The notes: generated from the letters alone by a model not told the origin. A stretch of 64,000 nucleotides of DNA from Atherinomorus stipes (GCA_023101725.1 JALJCO010007112.1:1-64000); one strand, 5' to 3'; positions 1 through 12,698 are shown, counted from the first letter of the stretch. Program-made: numbers and translations.

Positions 1-348
1 TGTACTTCGTTCAGTTACGTATTGCTGTCTAAGGATCATGATAATCTACATATTACTGCCTTGGGGAAGGCCTGCTCTGTCCCCTTTGACCCGGTCAATG
101 AGACCGAGGCAGCTGTGTCAGTGAGAGCTGACATAAATCCATGAATCTGAGTCTGACTTCGACTCAGCGCATTGATTGTTACTATTACTGATGTTTAGCC
201 TTTACAGTGTGAACGTAGCAGAGCTACTTGTGTGGTTGCAGGAGTTTGTAGAGCTGGTGAGCAAACTTACAGTTACAGACATCAACTGGAATGGTGGAGA
301 GTTTTTTATTTATGCTTTCTTTATTTTAAATGTGAGTCAAAAACTTCA
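1..348. other. no recognisable feature
   Basis: AT-moderate DNA with only short frames. No gene, RNA or repeat is recognised. Confidence 0.5.
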
Positions 349-1501
349 AAGGAGCAGTATCATGCTTTTCAATCGTTCCAAAAGTCACTTTCAGGCATAT
401 ATACAGTAATCTAAACATGTTCCTCCCGCCATTATAAAAACTAATTTGGTGCTAAATATTAGGTTTTTTATGCATCTAATTTCAAACACGGTAGTAAGAT
501 GACTGACTGCACAGAACCACTGAAGCTCTCCACCAATCTCAGCATGTTTTACGTCCATTTCATGACGTCGCCCCGGAACAGACACTAATTCTGAAGGATC
601 ACAGAATCGATTTTAACACCGGCTTTGTCACTCGCATGGACTTTATTTGTAAACATTGATGGATAATCGGACTCCAATCGACGGAATAAAACGGAGGAGC
701 CTGTTATGGAGCTGTATGCTCCACCCCTGATATGGAGTTTGAAGTACATGAAGTACCAAAGAGACCCTGACAAGTAAGTAAATTAGCAAACAAGTCATAG
801 GCTAACAGTTAGCATTGAGCTAGGAGACATTTTCACTCACAGGTGTTGTCTGTCCGTGAGGCTTTTTTATGGTGGAACTGCGTCAGGTTTCAGAAGTAAT
901 CCCCGAGAAAAAACACTTTCACGCCAGAGATTCATGAAGTTGTCAGGAGTGAAGTTCACACACAAAGTTGAGGATTTTTTTCTGCTCCTGAAGATAAAAT
1001 CTAACCACTTCTGGCAAGTTGATTCGTCGAGTACAACAAACAATCTCCCACGCCGAACGCAACCACATTTTTCCCAACTTGCCGTCCTCTAGAAAAGAAG
1101 CTTTTCTTCTGAACACTGGAGGAAACGTCTGTTAGCTGAGGGCTGTTTGTCTCTGAGGAAATCTTCCTGCAGTTTGTTTCTTCCTCAGAGAGTGTGTATA
1201 GTTTAGGATTCTCCTCCAGTTTCTCTTCAACAAAGAGGAGTCTTGCTACGATGCCGCACATGCATTTGTGTCGCTTCATTATTGGTCCCACCTCGTTACG
1301 TACACCAGTCAGTCGTAGTCAGTCAGTCATGTTAAGGAAACTAGAGCTTGGCCTGAATATTCATATATATTACTCTTTTATATACATATATACAACTAGG
1401 CTACCCACTCCCCAAATATGTACAGATGTTTTTTATGAGGAAATAGCACAATAACATGCTTAAAAGCTCTTAAAAAGTCCATTTTTCATGATACAGCTCC
1501 T
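349..1501. mobile_element. TTAA-type element, degenerate
   Basis: The left end AAGGAGCAGTATCATGCTTT and the right end ttttcatgatacagctcct are inverted repeats, with TTAA on the right (1502-1505) and TTCA on the left (345-348). It is 1153 bp. The short frames within it (856-1092 plus, 1001-1291 minus) have no family I recognise. Confidence 0.55.
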
Positions 1502-1505
1502 TTAA

Positions 1506-3110
1506 AATAAACTTACCCACCACCTCATTAGACCCCCCTTCTGGTACCAGGTTGGACTCCCTTTTGCCTTCAGAACTCCTTAATTCCTGTTGTCGTAGAT
1601 CCAACAAGGTGCTAGAAACATGCCACAGAGATCCCACAGAGGGAAATAAGACTGGAGTTCATGTCATCTTCATTCTGTTATGAGAACTGGGTGAACCAGA
1701 CATGCTTTCTTGGAGCTTTTCAGTCAGGTTTTCTATTCTTCCAATCTAATGTTTTCCACTGAACAATATGGAAAACACGCCTCACCGGAAGTACTAAGCC
1801 AATGCGGAAATGCCTACTATTGAAAAAGTGGGCGGGGCTGAATAAGGGGAATATTCCTAAAAATAAGGTCCAGGTTGAAAAAAAAAGAAAGTTTTCCTTT
1901 AATACTTGATAAGAAAAGATCTGAGTGTGGAATTACGCTCAGAGAGCATATAAATCTGCATTTTTCTCCGTGTCCTGGACCATCTCAGCGAGATCCAGAC
2001 ATCTGCTCCCAGAAGGCCTGCAGAGCTGTGCAGATGTTGGCTCAGGTGACGTCTCTGTGGAGAGAGATGTCACCATGTCATTTCCAACGAAGCATTTCAA
2101 GCCACAACGAGATAAAATGCAGCCACGTTTTCATTCAGACAAGCTGATAACGGGGACTTCTTCCTCCTGATGGTGAGACTTCAGATGTTTCCAGGCTTTT
2201 CTGATGGTTTTAGAGACTTTACAGTCAAAACAATCAAAACTGAGAGTGTATGTTGGAAAGTGAGGTTTTATCATCTCTGGCTCATTATGCTGCATGGGTG
2301 TTTGGTGGCTGGGTTTAGGGTTCAGGTTCGGTGGCAGTTAAATGTGAGGATTAGTATTCTGCACCAACATCCAGCAGCTGACAGTCTCTGACTAAAGCTT
2401 TAGAAATATCTCTCCACCTCTCTGGCAGAGTGAAAACAGTGTTCTGTGTCTTTCACTGGGAAATCCAGCGTGCCTTTGATTCATTTTTTAACAGGCTCCT
2501 GCAGCTCGGGCACCAAGCTGCCTGATGTTCTCTTTCTGCTTTTCTCTCCCAGCTGAAGCTTTCTGTAAGTCAACACATGGACAGCTTCTTCCCCCTCTGC
2601 CTCCTTCAAACGCAGTGACCACGTGTGATGCGCTGGTTTCCTGCACGGTGCTCTGAAGTCTGGCGTGTTTGCAGCCTGCAGCAGACGCGGTATGGAAACG
2701 ACCAGCGTTGGCAGCTGCCGCCGTGCTGCCGCTTCAGACCAAGGAGCCGGCCTGCATCGCACTCCTCCATCTCCCCTGGGACAGCGAAGATTGAGTGGGA
2801 GGAGGAAGGAAGCAGCCAGCTCATCCCACTCGTTCTACTCTCTTTTTCCTCTCCCTTCCCCCATCCCTCCTTTTTTCCCCTCCCAGTGTTAAATGTTGAC
2901 TCTTTGTGCACATGCTCAGTTTGATGAGTTGACCGTAAAGTTGATTTATTTTGCCTCACAGAGAGGCAGCGGGGTCTGTTGCCATGAGTGAGAATCCCAT
3001 CCCACCTTTCATCACAACTCCACTTCTTCCTGAACTTAGAACAGCTCCTTTATTTCCCGTCTTTCATTACTGGACCAACTGATTAATCCAGGTGTGTCTG
3101 ACCTCAGTTA
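1506..3110. other. intergenic DNA, nothing recognised except a family G end
   Basis: At 1869-1902 the block ccaggttgaaaaaaaaagaa followed by gttttcctttaa is an isolated family G terminus. The rest has splice-like motifs (for example ctctcccag|ctgaagctttct|gtaagt near 2550) but no exon with a recognisable product. Confidence 0.5.
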
Positions 3111-3530
3111 CACACTCAGAAACAGGTACGAGACAGGAACATTTCTGTATCTGTAGGTACATTTTTTACAAATGCTCTCTCAAAAGTACAATATTGGTCT
3201 TTATGAGGCCAGAAGTACCTATGTACTATGAAAAAGGGTCCAAAGTAATATAAAGTACAAATTTGTACCATTTCAACCCTAAGGGTACCTGCAGCATTGA
3301 AAAATGTGCGTAGCTTGTACAATAACGATAAATAGCAGTACTTCTAAACAGTAGTATAAATATAGTTATTATATTATGATTTTCATAATAATCATAGTAA
3401 TAATTATATGTATAATTATATATGTGTTTGGCCTAATATTTATACAATAATTATTCACTTATTATTAGCATCTTTGATTGTTGTCATAATCTCTATTTTA
3501 TTGACTTTTATTCATCATTTTTAATTGATG
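3111..3530. mobile_element. family A MITE, copy 1, right end missing
   Basis: The left end CACACTCAGAAACAGGTACG follows TA (3109-3110). It is collinear with copies 2 and 4 as far as tttttaatt and is then replaced by L2 sequence. The right third is absent from the window. Confidence 0.82.
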
Positions 3531-3534
3531 AATT

Positions 3535-4018
3535 ATTCTTGCTCCTCCTGAAGTCAACAATCATCTCTTTAGTCTTGCTGGTATTTAAGATGAGCTGATT
3601 GTTACCATTTCACAAACTGATTGACAAGTTCTTTGTACTCGGCTTCTTGTCCATCACTGATACACCCCACAACTACAGAGTCATCAGAGTATTTCTGCAG
3701 ATGACAGGATCAGAGTTGTACTGGAAGTCTGAGGTGTACAGTGTGAAGAGGAATGGTGAGAGTACAGTTCCTTGTGGTGCTCCAGTGCTGCTGATCACCA
3801 TCTCAGACACACAACCTTTCAGTCTCACAAACTGTGGTCTGTTTGTGAGGTAGTCGTAAATCCAGGTGGTTGTGGAGGATCCACCTGGAAGTTATGGAGC
3901 TTCTCACATAGCAAAGCAGCTGAATAGTATTAAAGGCACTTGAAAAATCAAAGAACATGACCCTCAAAGTGCTGCCTGACTGGTCCAGATGAGAGTGGGC
4001 TCTCTGAAGCAGGAACAT
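3535..4018 (-). pseudogene. LINE reverse transcriptase, C-terminal part
   Basis: Contains STLRVMFFDFSSAFNTIQ (the first catalytic Asp region of reverse transcriptase) and, in broken frames further on, SKTKEMIVDFRRS. The frame is interrupted several times. Confidence 0.8.
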
Positions 4019-4164
4019 TGTAGCATGTCAAATTATAAATATATGGGTGTTGTTAAATGGTACTGTGCATGCGTGACATTAGTTACTCTGCATGCTGACG
4101 GCATTTAGCGATTTCTGGTGACTTTTGGGCCAGCCGGTAGCGACTTCTCCCCCTGAAGAGTTGG

Positions 4165-4520
4165 CAACAGTGCTGGAACAAGGCTGCAGGTCCAGATGGT
4201 GTCAGTCCCAGAGTTCTCAAGACCTGCTCAGAACAACTATGTCCGGTTCTCCAGCACCTTTTAAACACCAGCCTGAGACAGAACAGAGTTCCTGTGCTGT
4301 GGAAAACGTCCTGTCTTGTTCCAGTCCCTAAAAAACCACAACCAGCTGAACCAGATGACTACAGACCAGTTGCCCTGACATCTCACATCATGAAAGTCCT
4401 GGAGAGACTCTTACTGGCTCACCTCAACAAGCAAGTGAACACCTTTCAGGACCCATTACAGTTTGCATATCGTAATGGGCTTGGGGTTGAAGACGCCATC
4501 ATCTTAATTTACAAGGGTAT
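4165..4520 (+). pseudogene. LINE reverse transcriptase, N-terminal part
   Basis: Contains AAGPDGVSPRVLKTC, LVPVPKKPQPAEPDDYRPVA, LTSHIMKVLERLLLAHL and LQFAYRNGLGVEDAI, the fingers region of an L2/CR1-type reverse transcriptase. A frameshift near 4270 splits it. Confidence 0.85.
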
Positions 4521-5664
4521 CCTGCTCATAACCAGGAAAAGCAGCCTCTGAAAACATGGAGGAAGGCACCGCATGGAAGCTTTGGATTTTCCCGTTCTAA
4601 AAGGACAAAGTCTGAAGTCTGGATGAATTCTGGATTCTTTTTTCTTATATTATGTTGAAAAAATTATTGTTTGTTGCGGGTCATTGACCACACAGGTAAC
4701 ATAGAACAGAAAACTACGTAAAACAATTAAAAAGTTTTTTGTTAGATAAACATATAAAAGCAGGCAATTTTCATTTTGTAACTTTTAGATTGAGTTGCTC
4801 TTTATTCACAAAACCATTTCTTTGTCGCCCATTTGCTGAGATTATGATGTTAATTTTTAGTGTCTATGTGGACAATTATAAATGTGCTTTTGGAAATGTA
4901 AATTTTACATTTCAGAAACGGTGCTTACTTCTGTCTGTGGGAGGGCCAAACCTGGTATGTTTCTGTTCTTTTTCCTGTTCTACTCGATCCTTTGTAAATT
5001 GGTTGTAAAGGAGAAGAAGGAGGAGGTTTGAACCAAATCTCCTGAGTAAGAGCCATGCTAACCATTTAGCAATGAGATATCCCGGGCAAGAAGGGCGAGA
5101 AAGGGGAGTGCAGGGCCGTAACAATTAGTGGTCACTTGACTTTTTACTGATAGCTACAACAGTGTGGGGGGAGCTGACCTGGCTCACCCTGGATCTTGGG
5201 AGAGACAAGGCTTTGCTAGTTCTTCAGGGAAAACAACATTGGTGCAATTTTGCCAGCATTTCATTCTTGGTTGCTTCAGACTCCTCCCTTGAATCCTTCT
5301 TATATAAGAAATTACAAAATTACAATCTGGATCATCAAAACATGGTACTCGGGTTCTAAGTGGCAGGTTCTGAGATAGGTCTGTATCTGTAATCTGTTCT
5401 TCATCACAGCCCGGTTAAAAATCTGTGACAAAGCTTCTTCAGCTGTAAACCTTTGGAGCTCATTTTAGTGTGTTTTAAAGAGATAACATGAGAACAGGAC
5501 AAAGACAGGACAGGTAGAGAAAGCTCTACCCTAACCCACCTGGCTCTCTGGGTCTAAATATCTATTAGATGCAATGAAAATATAAATAATTTGAACAAAA
5601 TAAATCACATCAAAGTGACCTGTTCATGTTGATCTGAACATGTTCTTACCATATTAAAGAGTCC

Positions 5665-5856
5665 GGGTCAAAATGACCCTTAACATCATCTTTGTATGCA
5701 AACACTGCAGAGACACTTCAGAACACATCAGAGTGTTCAAAATTTACACATCAGTTCAGGACCACAGATGAGGAAAAGTCACAAAATTTCATGAGGAAAA
5801 AGAAAAGATAAACAGTACTTTTTCAACACAAAAACTGAAACGGGTCAAATTGACCC
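5665..5856. repeat. paired GGGTCA-type palindromes
   Basis: GGGTCAAAATGACCC (5665-5679) and GGGTCAAATTGACCC (5842-5856), each followed by cttaacat, bound about 160 bp. Probably the ends of a small DNA element; ggttaagg follows. Confidence 0.55.
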
Positions 5857-6261
5857 TTAACATAATATGAGGGTTAAGGATGCTGGGAGGAAACCTTTTT
5901 ATTGATCTATTTCTGGTATTATTTGAATGTTTCTGCCACATTTAATCTGGTCGTGTTGCTGTGATATGAACATGTGATTTCTACTAAGGTCATGAAACAG
6001 TTAAAGTTTCCTTTCTGGACCAGTTCTTCTAAAATCTGTCAGACAACATCAGGTCTTGAGCTCTGAATGTGAAGAAAAGTATTCTTGGTTCTTATCTACA
6101 ATGTTGCAAAAAGTGATGATGAACCCTCTTACGGTCATAGATGCATCTTTAATGCACATTTATGTGTTTGATGTTTACATGTTATACCAACAGAAAGTCC
6201 ATTGTGTTGTTTTTTGGGTTTTTTTTAAGTGAAACTTGGTTAAAAGATTTTAGTGTGTGTA

Positions 6262-6395
6262 TCAGAACGTTTTGAACCGATTTCACCAATACCGCAATTA
6301 TATCGATAACCGTGATAATTTTAGTTACAAGAATGGTGACATGAAATTTTTATATCGTTACATGCCTACCAGGTTTAAAAGCGTTTATTTGGGAT
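6262..6395. repeat. family E hAT-like fragment
   Basis: The blocks ttcaccaataccgcaattat, cgataaccgtgataatttt and gacatgaaatttttatatcg match the right part of family E. Only one end. Confidence 0.55.
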
Positions 6396-7184
6396 GTCAG
6401 GTGTGGGTTTGTGACCCAGAGGTTCAGGAGAGCGCGGTGGGGGGATGCAGCAGGCGGACAGGCGGGGAGTTCAAACAGCAGCAGGTTTCTGGATTAAAGG
6501 GAAAACAGGTGAGACTGGCATCAAAAATGAATCATGTGCATAAAAGACCACTGATGAGGACAACGATCCGGCGAGGACTGGTGATCTGACAGGGGTAGAA
6601 ATACCGGTAGGGTTGATGACTTCTGGCCTGGTGACCTCCAGCAGCAACCAACCGTGCATCATACCTGCACGGAGGGGAGATGGGAGTCAATCAGAGTCTT
6701 TCCTGCAGTTAAACTGGCCTGAACGTTTGGATGAAACCCTGTTTACTCAGATTCTCCTGCGCTGCGACTTGCTGCTGCATGAACGGGCTTTAGCTGAAAC
6801 CAAGCGCACACATGCAGAGTACATGTCCTGTATGAACACGTGACGGTGGCCCCGCCGTGCAGAGCGCTGCTGACGGGCACGTCATGCCAGCTCAGCTTCA
6901 TCAGAATGACACAGACGTCCCAGCACCCTCTTTAAACCATGTCAATACCACCCCCACCCTCCGCCAACTGGAGGCCATGTGGCACCCAGCAGGGACAGTA
7001 ACCTCCGTTCTCCTTTTCTGGGTGCTGTCTGGTCATTTTACTCTGGCAGACACACACACACACATCAGCTCCTTCCCCAGCCAGAACATGCTCCCACCGT
7101 TGTGTCGGAGTCGTGTTGAAACTGGGCTTCCTCTGAAGCATTTTTCCTCTCCTTCCGTCTCTGCTGCTCCAGTCCTCACAAAGA

Positions 7185-7480
7185 CCACAAACCTGGACCA
7201 CATCAGTCCAGTTCTGAAGTCTTTGCTCTGGCTGCCGGTCCGTCAGAGGACAGACTTTATAGTCCTGCTGCTGGTCAGGACCTCCTGACCCAGTATGCAC
7301 CCACCAGACCCCTCAGGTCATCTGGATCTGGTCTTTTATCAGTTCCAGAGTCAGAACCAGACCTGGAGAAGCTGCATTCGGCTTCTATGCTCCACATGTC
7401 TGGAACAAACTCCCAGAAAGCCTCAGATGAGTGGAGATAACAAAGCAAAGCTGAGAAGTCTGGATGTAGCACTAGCTAAC
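7185..7480 (+). pseudogene. LINE ORF2 C-terminal fragment
   Basis: The translation LDHISPVLKSLLWLPVRQRTDFIVLLLV, then in another frame RPLRSSGSGL-like residues and a MLHMSGTNSQKASDE-like end, corresponds to the C-terminal domain of the same kind of LINE as 10342-10632. At least one frameshift. Confidence 0.75.
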
Positions 7481-7489
7481 GTTAATGCT

Positions 7490-9592
7490 AATGCTAATGC
7501 TAATGGAAGCCCTGAAGCATCTGCAAGCCTCATCTACTGTAGAAGCAAACATCTAACACTCGTTGGAAAGAAAGAATTTTTAAGATAAACAGAGAGAAAA
7601 TCAGCTGTTGATGCAGAAAATGTCTGTTATGTTTAGAAGTTCTTTATTAAATTCGAAGAAAAGTTTAAATAAATAGATTGTTCAATGAAATTTTGTGCTT
7701 TAATGGCCTGTCTGAACAAAGAAAATACAGGTTTTTACAGATTATTTAAATCGAGCCTTTTTATTTTCTATGTGATCTATCACTGCAGCATTTTATCTCT
7801 TTTTAAATCAGTTTCCATCAGTTTTTCTGTTGTTCCTCTTTTTGTAGTAAAATGTTGTAGATTTTGTGTTTATAGTCTAATTCTGATTTGTTCTTGTAGG
7901 AGTCTGATTTTATTCCATGAATTATACGTGTGATATAAATGTGTTTGTGACCATCTCATTATATATTTCTATATGATGTTATTCATGTTTATCAGCCACA
8001 TTTTACAGGTTCAGTCTGTTAAAAGCAGGTGGACTTGCTTTAGTTATTAAATAAATAAACCAAAAGATGAGATCATTAAACTGATACAGTGTTAAATATG
8101 AATGGACCCTGGACCAGTTTGGACTGAGAAAGGTTGCGAACCCCTGATCTATTAGATGTTGCATCTAGGTTTAGACCTAAATAGACCTTTTTCACACTTC
8201 CTTGTTTTTTGACCGGAAATACGCAACGGGCGAGGATCTTTGCTTCCAACAACATCTCAAGCTGGAAAGTCAAGTCACTGCAGCACCAGGCTGTTTTTCT
8301 TTTGCTCTGAAGCAGTCCTACATCCATTTCCAGGAGTTTTCAACATCCATCGATGACAGACATTAACAGGGACGGAAAAACCGAAGCGTCATAAAACGCA
8401 GAGTCATTTTGACACGACAGCCGTGAGCACAGACTGTTATACTGGATGTAACCGCATCGATCCCTGCTGGAAACATTTGACACGGTCAGAGAGCAAAAAT
8501 AAATTAGAATAAATAACTAAATAAAATTATATCCTCAACTCTTGCCTCAGTCCTGAGTTCCTGTTTTCATCCATCAGAGTTAAAGTAGAAGAAAACTGTT
8601 TTTATATTTTTGTCCTTCATGCATGGAGATGGTTTAACTGTGTTGTGTGAAGTTGTGGCTGCTGTCATCTGTGGATCCTCATGGTGGACTGTGTTGAACA
8701 GCAGCACATGATGCTGCTTTGTAGCCGTGGATTTATGTTCTCATGAATGCCACCAAACATACAGAATGTAATTTAATTTCAAACTCAGAATGAACTACGA
8801 CATCCTGCAGTCTCTGGCAGTTAAACACGTTACAACGATATTCTACCATCTGTGGTCATTATTTTGTTCACGATCATTTAAAAGCAATAATTTTGAAATC
8901 AGTGATCAGGAAAGTTTGACCAAACCTACATGTGTAATCTTTAAAAAGAAAAAAAAAAGCATTATTTCAGCAGAGGCGTTAATTTTGGACATTAATACGT
9001 TAATTTGTGGACATTATGCACGTACTGGATGCACTAATAACACCTGCATGGTCACGTTTTATTTGCTGTCAATGTCATCAGAGCGGCTCTGCAGATTTCA
9101 TTCTAATCTGAAGCTTTCTGATATCAGAAATGATGAATAATCGCAGCTTAACCTTCTCTATAAACATTCAGTTTCGGACATGACTGAATTACATTTAAAG
9201 CTTGGTATATTAACAAACTTCCTCTCTTTAAAATCCTGGGAGCAGCTCAACACGTACAGATGACAAAACGATGCATCGTTGGTCACATGATCGAAACAAT
9301 GCAGGCAAAACTTCTGGTTCTGAAGATCGAGGCAGAGTCGAGTAAACGGGCTTAAATGTAAAATCCAGAGTGGAAACATGATCCATGTTGATGTTTAACT
9401 GAAGTCTGGCCTCACAGGAAGACAAGATTCTCACCCATTACGTACTTCCGTTTTTTATGAAAAAGGTGTATTTGCCCGTGTATAATTGGTCTACATTTTA
9501 GCCTGAATCTAGAACATAGAATTTAATGCATTAATAATTGTATGTCAAATTTTTAAAAAAAACAGCCGTATAAATGATGGTCAAATGGTCGA
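7490..9592. other. AT-rich intergenic DNA, nothing recognised
   Basis: It starts with a short gctaat hexamer run (7478-7505). No gene or named repeat was identified in the rest. Confidence 0.45.
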
Positions 9593-10341
9593 TTAAAGGG
9601 GAGGTTCGGGATTTTTTACATAAGGCCTCATTTACAAGTGAGCCAGGGTCCTATCACTGACATCATCCTACCTGTACTGCATCAGCATCAGTTTCAACAT
9701 CTTTCATCCCATTATTCTAGTTCCAGGAGGTCGCTGATGCTAATGCTAGTGTGAGTCAATAGGAATCTGCTAGCCTGTCATTAAAACCAATCTTATCCAC
9801 TCCACAGAACATCTGAGGCAAATCATCAAGCCTATCTGTGTAAATGGTAAATGCCGTGTTAAACTAGTAAAACTAGTCTTGTATGACAAATTTTGCATTA
9901 CATATTGAGGAACTAGTTTGTTACCAGCTGTGGAATGATATACTTTGCTTCCGGGTGGTCGTGTTACTACTTTGTCAGTGTATTTCGGTTCATAAAGACA
10001 TGGTGGCAGTTTGCTGAAAAAAAGTTTGAAATCGTCTTCAAAATCCGACATATCCTCGTGCCTTTCAGACGTAGCCGTAGTTTTGACTGTATATTTGTGT
10101 AATCAAATTCCTTCATGCACGTAGCAGCAGATGACATCACTCTGCTGCCAAATACAAGAAGTAAAACTTTGTAAAGTGTCTCAGCAGCAACAATCAAAAT
10201 GCAACGAAATGCAGGTTGTTTTATTTGTAACATTATTCTGTTAACACTGCATTTACACAGATAGTCTGAAGTTAGAAATGATTTGCCTCGGAAGTTCTGT
10301 GGAGTGGATAAGATTGGTTTTAATGACAGGCTAGCAGATTC

Positions 10342-10632
10342 AGGATAGAATTTAAAATTCTTCTTCTCACATATAAAGCTCTCCATGACCAAGCTCCATT
10401 ATATATTAGAGATCTCATAGCTCCAGATATTCCAAGCAGGGCACTTCGCTCTCAGACTGCAGGTCTTCTGGTAGTCCGAAGGGTCTCTAAGAGTAGAATG
10501 GGAGGCAGAGCGTTTGGCTATCAAGCCCCCCTATTACGGAACCAGGTATCACTTCAGGTTGGGGAGGCAGACACCCTCTCTACCTTTAAGATCAGGCTTA
10601 AAACCTTCCTTTTTGATAAATCTTATAGTTAG
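10342..10632 (+). pseudogene. LINE ORF2 C-terminal 96 codons, open to TAG
   Basis: The frame is open from the truncation point to TAG at 10630-10632. It reads FKILLLTYKALHDQAPLYIR, then LRSQTAGLLVVRRVSKSRMG and FKIRLKTFLFDKSYS, the conserved C terminus of fish L2-like ORF2. It lacks a start, so it is a fragment, but its lack of stops suggests a young insertion. Confidence 0.82.
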
Positions 10633-10818
10633 GGATGGCTAGCCTTCCCTTAGTTAAGCTGCTATAGGTTTAGACTGCTGCGGGACATCCATGATGCACT
10701 GGGCTCTTCCTCTCCCACCATCTCTGTGTCTCCATGTAGAAACCTGTGACAGTATTGCATCATTAACTGTGTTCTCCTCTCTCAGCAGATCTGGCTGGAT
10801 AACGTTGCAGTGTTTGTT

Positions 10819-10857
<39 letters not shown>

Positions 10858-11111
10858 TCTCCCCCCCAGCTGGTCGAGGCAGATGGCCGCCCTACCTGAG
10901 CCGGGTTCTGCCGGAGGTTTTTCCTCCCTGTTAAAAGGGTGTTTTCCTTCCCACTGTCGCCACCCCTCCATGCTTGCTCAGGGTGGGGGATTGGTGGTTT
11001 CCTTAACTACGCTATGATGAATCTGACCTGAACTTTTCTGTCTGTTAAGCACCCTGAGGTGACACTGTCATGAATGGACGCTGTACAAATAAATTTGAAT
11101 TGAATTGAATT
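10342..11111 (+). mobile_element. L2-like LINE, 5'-truncated copy in a foldback arm
   Basis: It holds the end of ORF2, a 3'UTR with a (TC)n run (10820-10850), and a tail of caaataaatttgaattgaat repeated as GAATT units, the usual end of fish L2-like elements. It joins the arm directly at agattc on the left and actcacac on the right. The expected bases ctattg of the arm are replaced, with at most a very short duplication. Confidence 0.8.
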
Positions 11112-11258
11112 GACTCACACTAGCATTAGCATCGGCGACCCCCTGGAACTAGAATAAAGGGATGAAATATGTTGAACGTGCTGTCTCCAGTGATAAGTGG
11201 GATCCTGGCTCACTCGAAAATGAGGCCTAATATAAAAAATCCTGAACTTCCCCTTTAA

Positions 11259-12259
11259 AGCATTGACTAATACACCGTGTAGTTAGATTTAGTCTAAGTT
11301 TAAATGGCTAAAAAGACCAACGGTAGACCAATCTTTGCCCAGGCTGGAACTTTCTGATTTAGAAAACATGGACATAATCTGCAGACACAGTTATTATTCC
11401 GGGTCATCAGTGTTGCTTTTAGCCCTATGAAATCATTTCTCCATCCTGATGGAAGTGATTTGAAAGGAGCAGGAAATCGCTGAAATGCCGAGCTGTGAGA
11501 GTGTGAACAAGCTGGACACAGAGCAGCAGAGAGTCGCCAAACAGAAAGATTTTAGAAAGGGAGAAGTGATGAAAGTTGACCAGGTGGTCTGAAACTTCAG
11601 CTAGCAACTGCATCTACTTCTGAGCGACTCCTGTATGTCTGGTGATGAGTTTGGAAGAATGCACAGTGATGTAGACCGTCTGAATCTAACTTCAGAAGCA
11701 ACCAAGCCTGATAAAATGGGGAGCAATTAAACGGGATGTGTACGTCTGGATGCAGACTTCTCAATCCTCGGCTGGGGAAAGCCGCTCTTCGGCCATTTCT
11801 CCGTGACATCTTGGCAGCTCGTCACACCGCGACATCCTGCAGGGCTGACTGCGATGGCAGCTGATGTGATGTGCGGGGCTGCTGGATTGACAGCAGAGGC
11901 CTGAGATGTTGATCATTTGTGTCAAGCTGAGACGGTAAAACGCTGCAGCGACCCATAAATATGGAAGCTGCCTGCAGGCCAGTGACCTGCACCAGATGAT
12001 TGTAGGATTTCTGGAAAGGAGGTTGGATGTATGTGTGGAGATAAGTCCACCGAGCTGCAGGGGAGTGTCCGCTGAGAGGGAGGGAGGGGGGAAAGGTCAC
12101 GTCTGCTGCATTTGATGAGATGCAGTTCACAGTAGGTGGAATAATGTTAGAGGATAAACAGGACTGCGTCTCTACGTTTCCATTCTGCTCATGTGTTTGT
12201 GAGACGCACAGCACATTCCTCTCAGACTGGTGTCTATCACTGGATCATCATCAGGACCA
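11259..12259. other. no recognisable feature
   Basis: Unique-looking DNA with only short frames. Confidence 0.45.
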
Positions 12260-12261
12260 GT

Positions 12262-12455
12262 GGAAGCAGAGTGGTGAACGTCGCGGGGTGGGGCACGGCA
12301 GAGCTGGGACCACTGTGGACCCCTGAGGAAGGTCCTTAACCCCCACCAACTGCTCCCCGTGTGCTTTAAGTAGCAGTCATGTTCAACCTGAGACGGTTAA
12401 ATGCAGGTAACAAATTTCCTAATTGGCTCACTAATTGGGGTTAATAAAATATATC
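12262..12455 (+). repeat. non-LTR retrotransposon or SINE 3' tail
   Basis: The blocks ccctgaggaaggtccttaac, gttaaatgcaggtaacaaat and ggggttaataaaatatat are the common 3' end of a fish SINE/LINE group. The 5' part is not identified. Confidence 0.55.
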
Positions 12456-12600
12456 TTTTTTAAAAGAAACGATCCATTCAGTACACTGATGCAGGAAAAG
12501 TTCTGACAAACAAGTTTGCAACAAGAACTTTAAACTGAACACTGTCATTTAATTTTTCTAACTTTACATGGTCAATATACATTAAAACCACAGCTAACCT

Positions 12601-12698
12601 AGCATCATCTTCATCCTACCTGCACTGCAGCATCATCTTCATCCTACCTGTACTGTCATCATCTTCATCCTACCTGTACTGCAGCATCATCTTCATCC

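Larger units (their letters stand above)
3535..4520. mobile_element. L2-like LINE insertion with inverted 5' part
   Basis: Two parts of one reverse-transcriptase frame lie in opposite orientation: the upstream part on the plus strand (4165-4520) and the downstream part on the minus strand (4018-3535). The plus part ends at GVEDAII and the minus part starts with LLQRAHSHLD, which follow one another in intact fish L2-like elements. This is the arrangement left by twin priming. Confidence 0.75.
4560..7180. other. intergenic DNA with two repeat fragments
   Basis: Apart from 5665-5856 and 6262-6395, listed separately, I see no gene or repeat that I can name. Confidence 0.5.
9597..11254. mobile_element. 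family B long foldback element, TTAA-type, carrying a LINE
   Basis: TTAA at 9593-9596 and 11255-11258. The left end AGGGGAGGTTCGGGATTTTT is mirrored by AAAAAATCCTGAACTTCCCCT at the right. The inverted repeat continues through gatgctaatgctagtgtgag, gctagcctgtcattaaaacc and tatctgtgtaaatg, so each arm is near 290 bp. The LINE at 10342-11111 interrupts the right arm; without it the element would be about 890 bp. Confidence 0.82.

Noticed and set aside
690..775. Short frame MELYAPPLIWSLKYMKYQRD followed by a donor-like gtaagt
   Set aside because: It lies inside the TTAA-type element at 349-1501 and stops at once; likely chance.
2481..2959. Splice-like motifs and a 117-codon minus-strand frame
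   Set aside because: The motifs would define a 12-bp exon, and the frame shows no recognisable domain.
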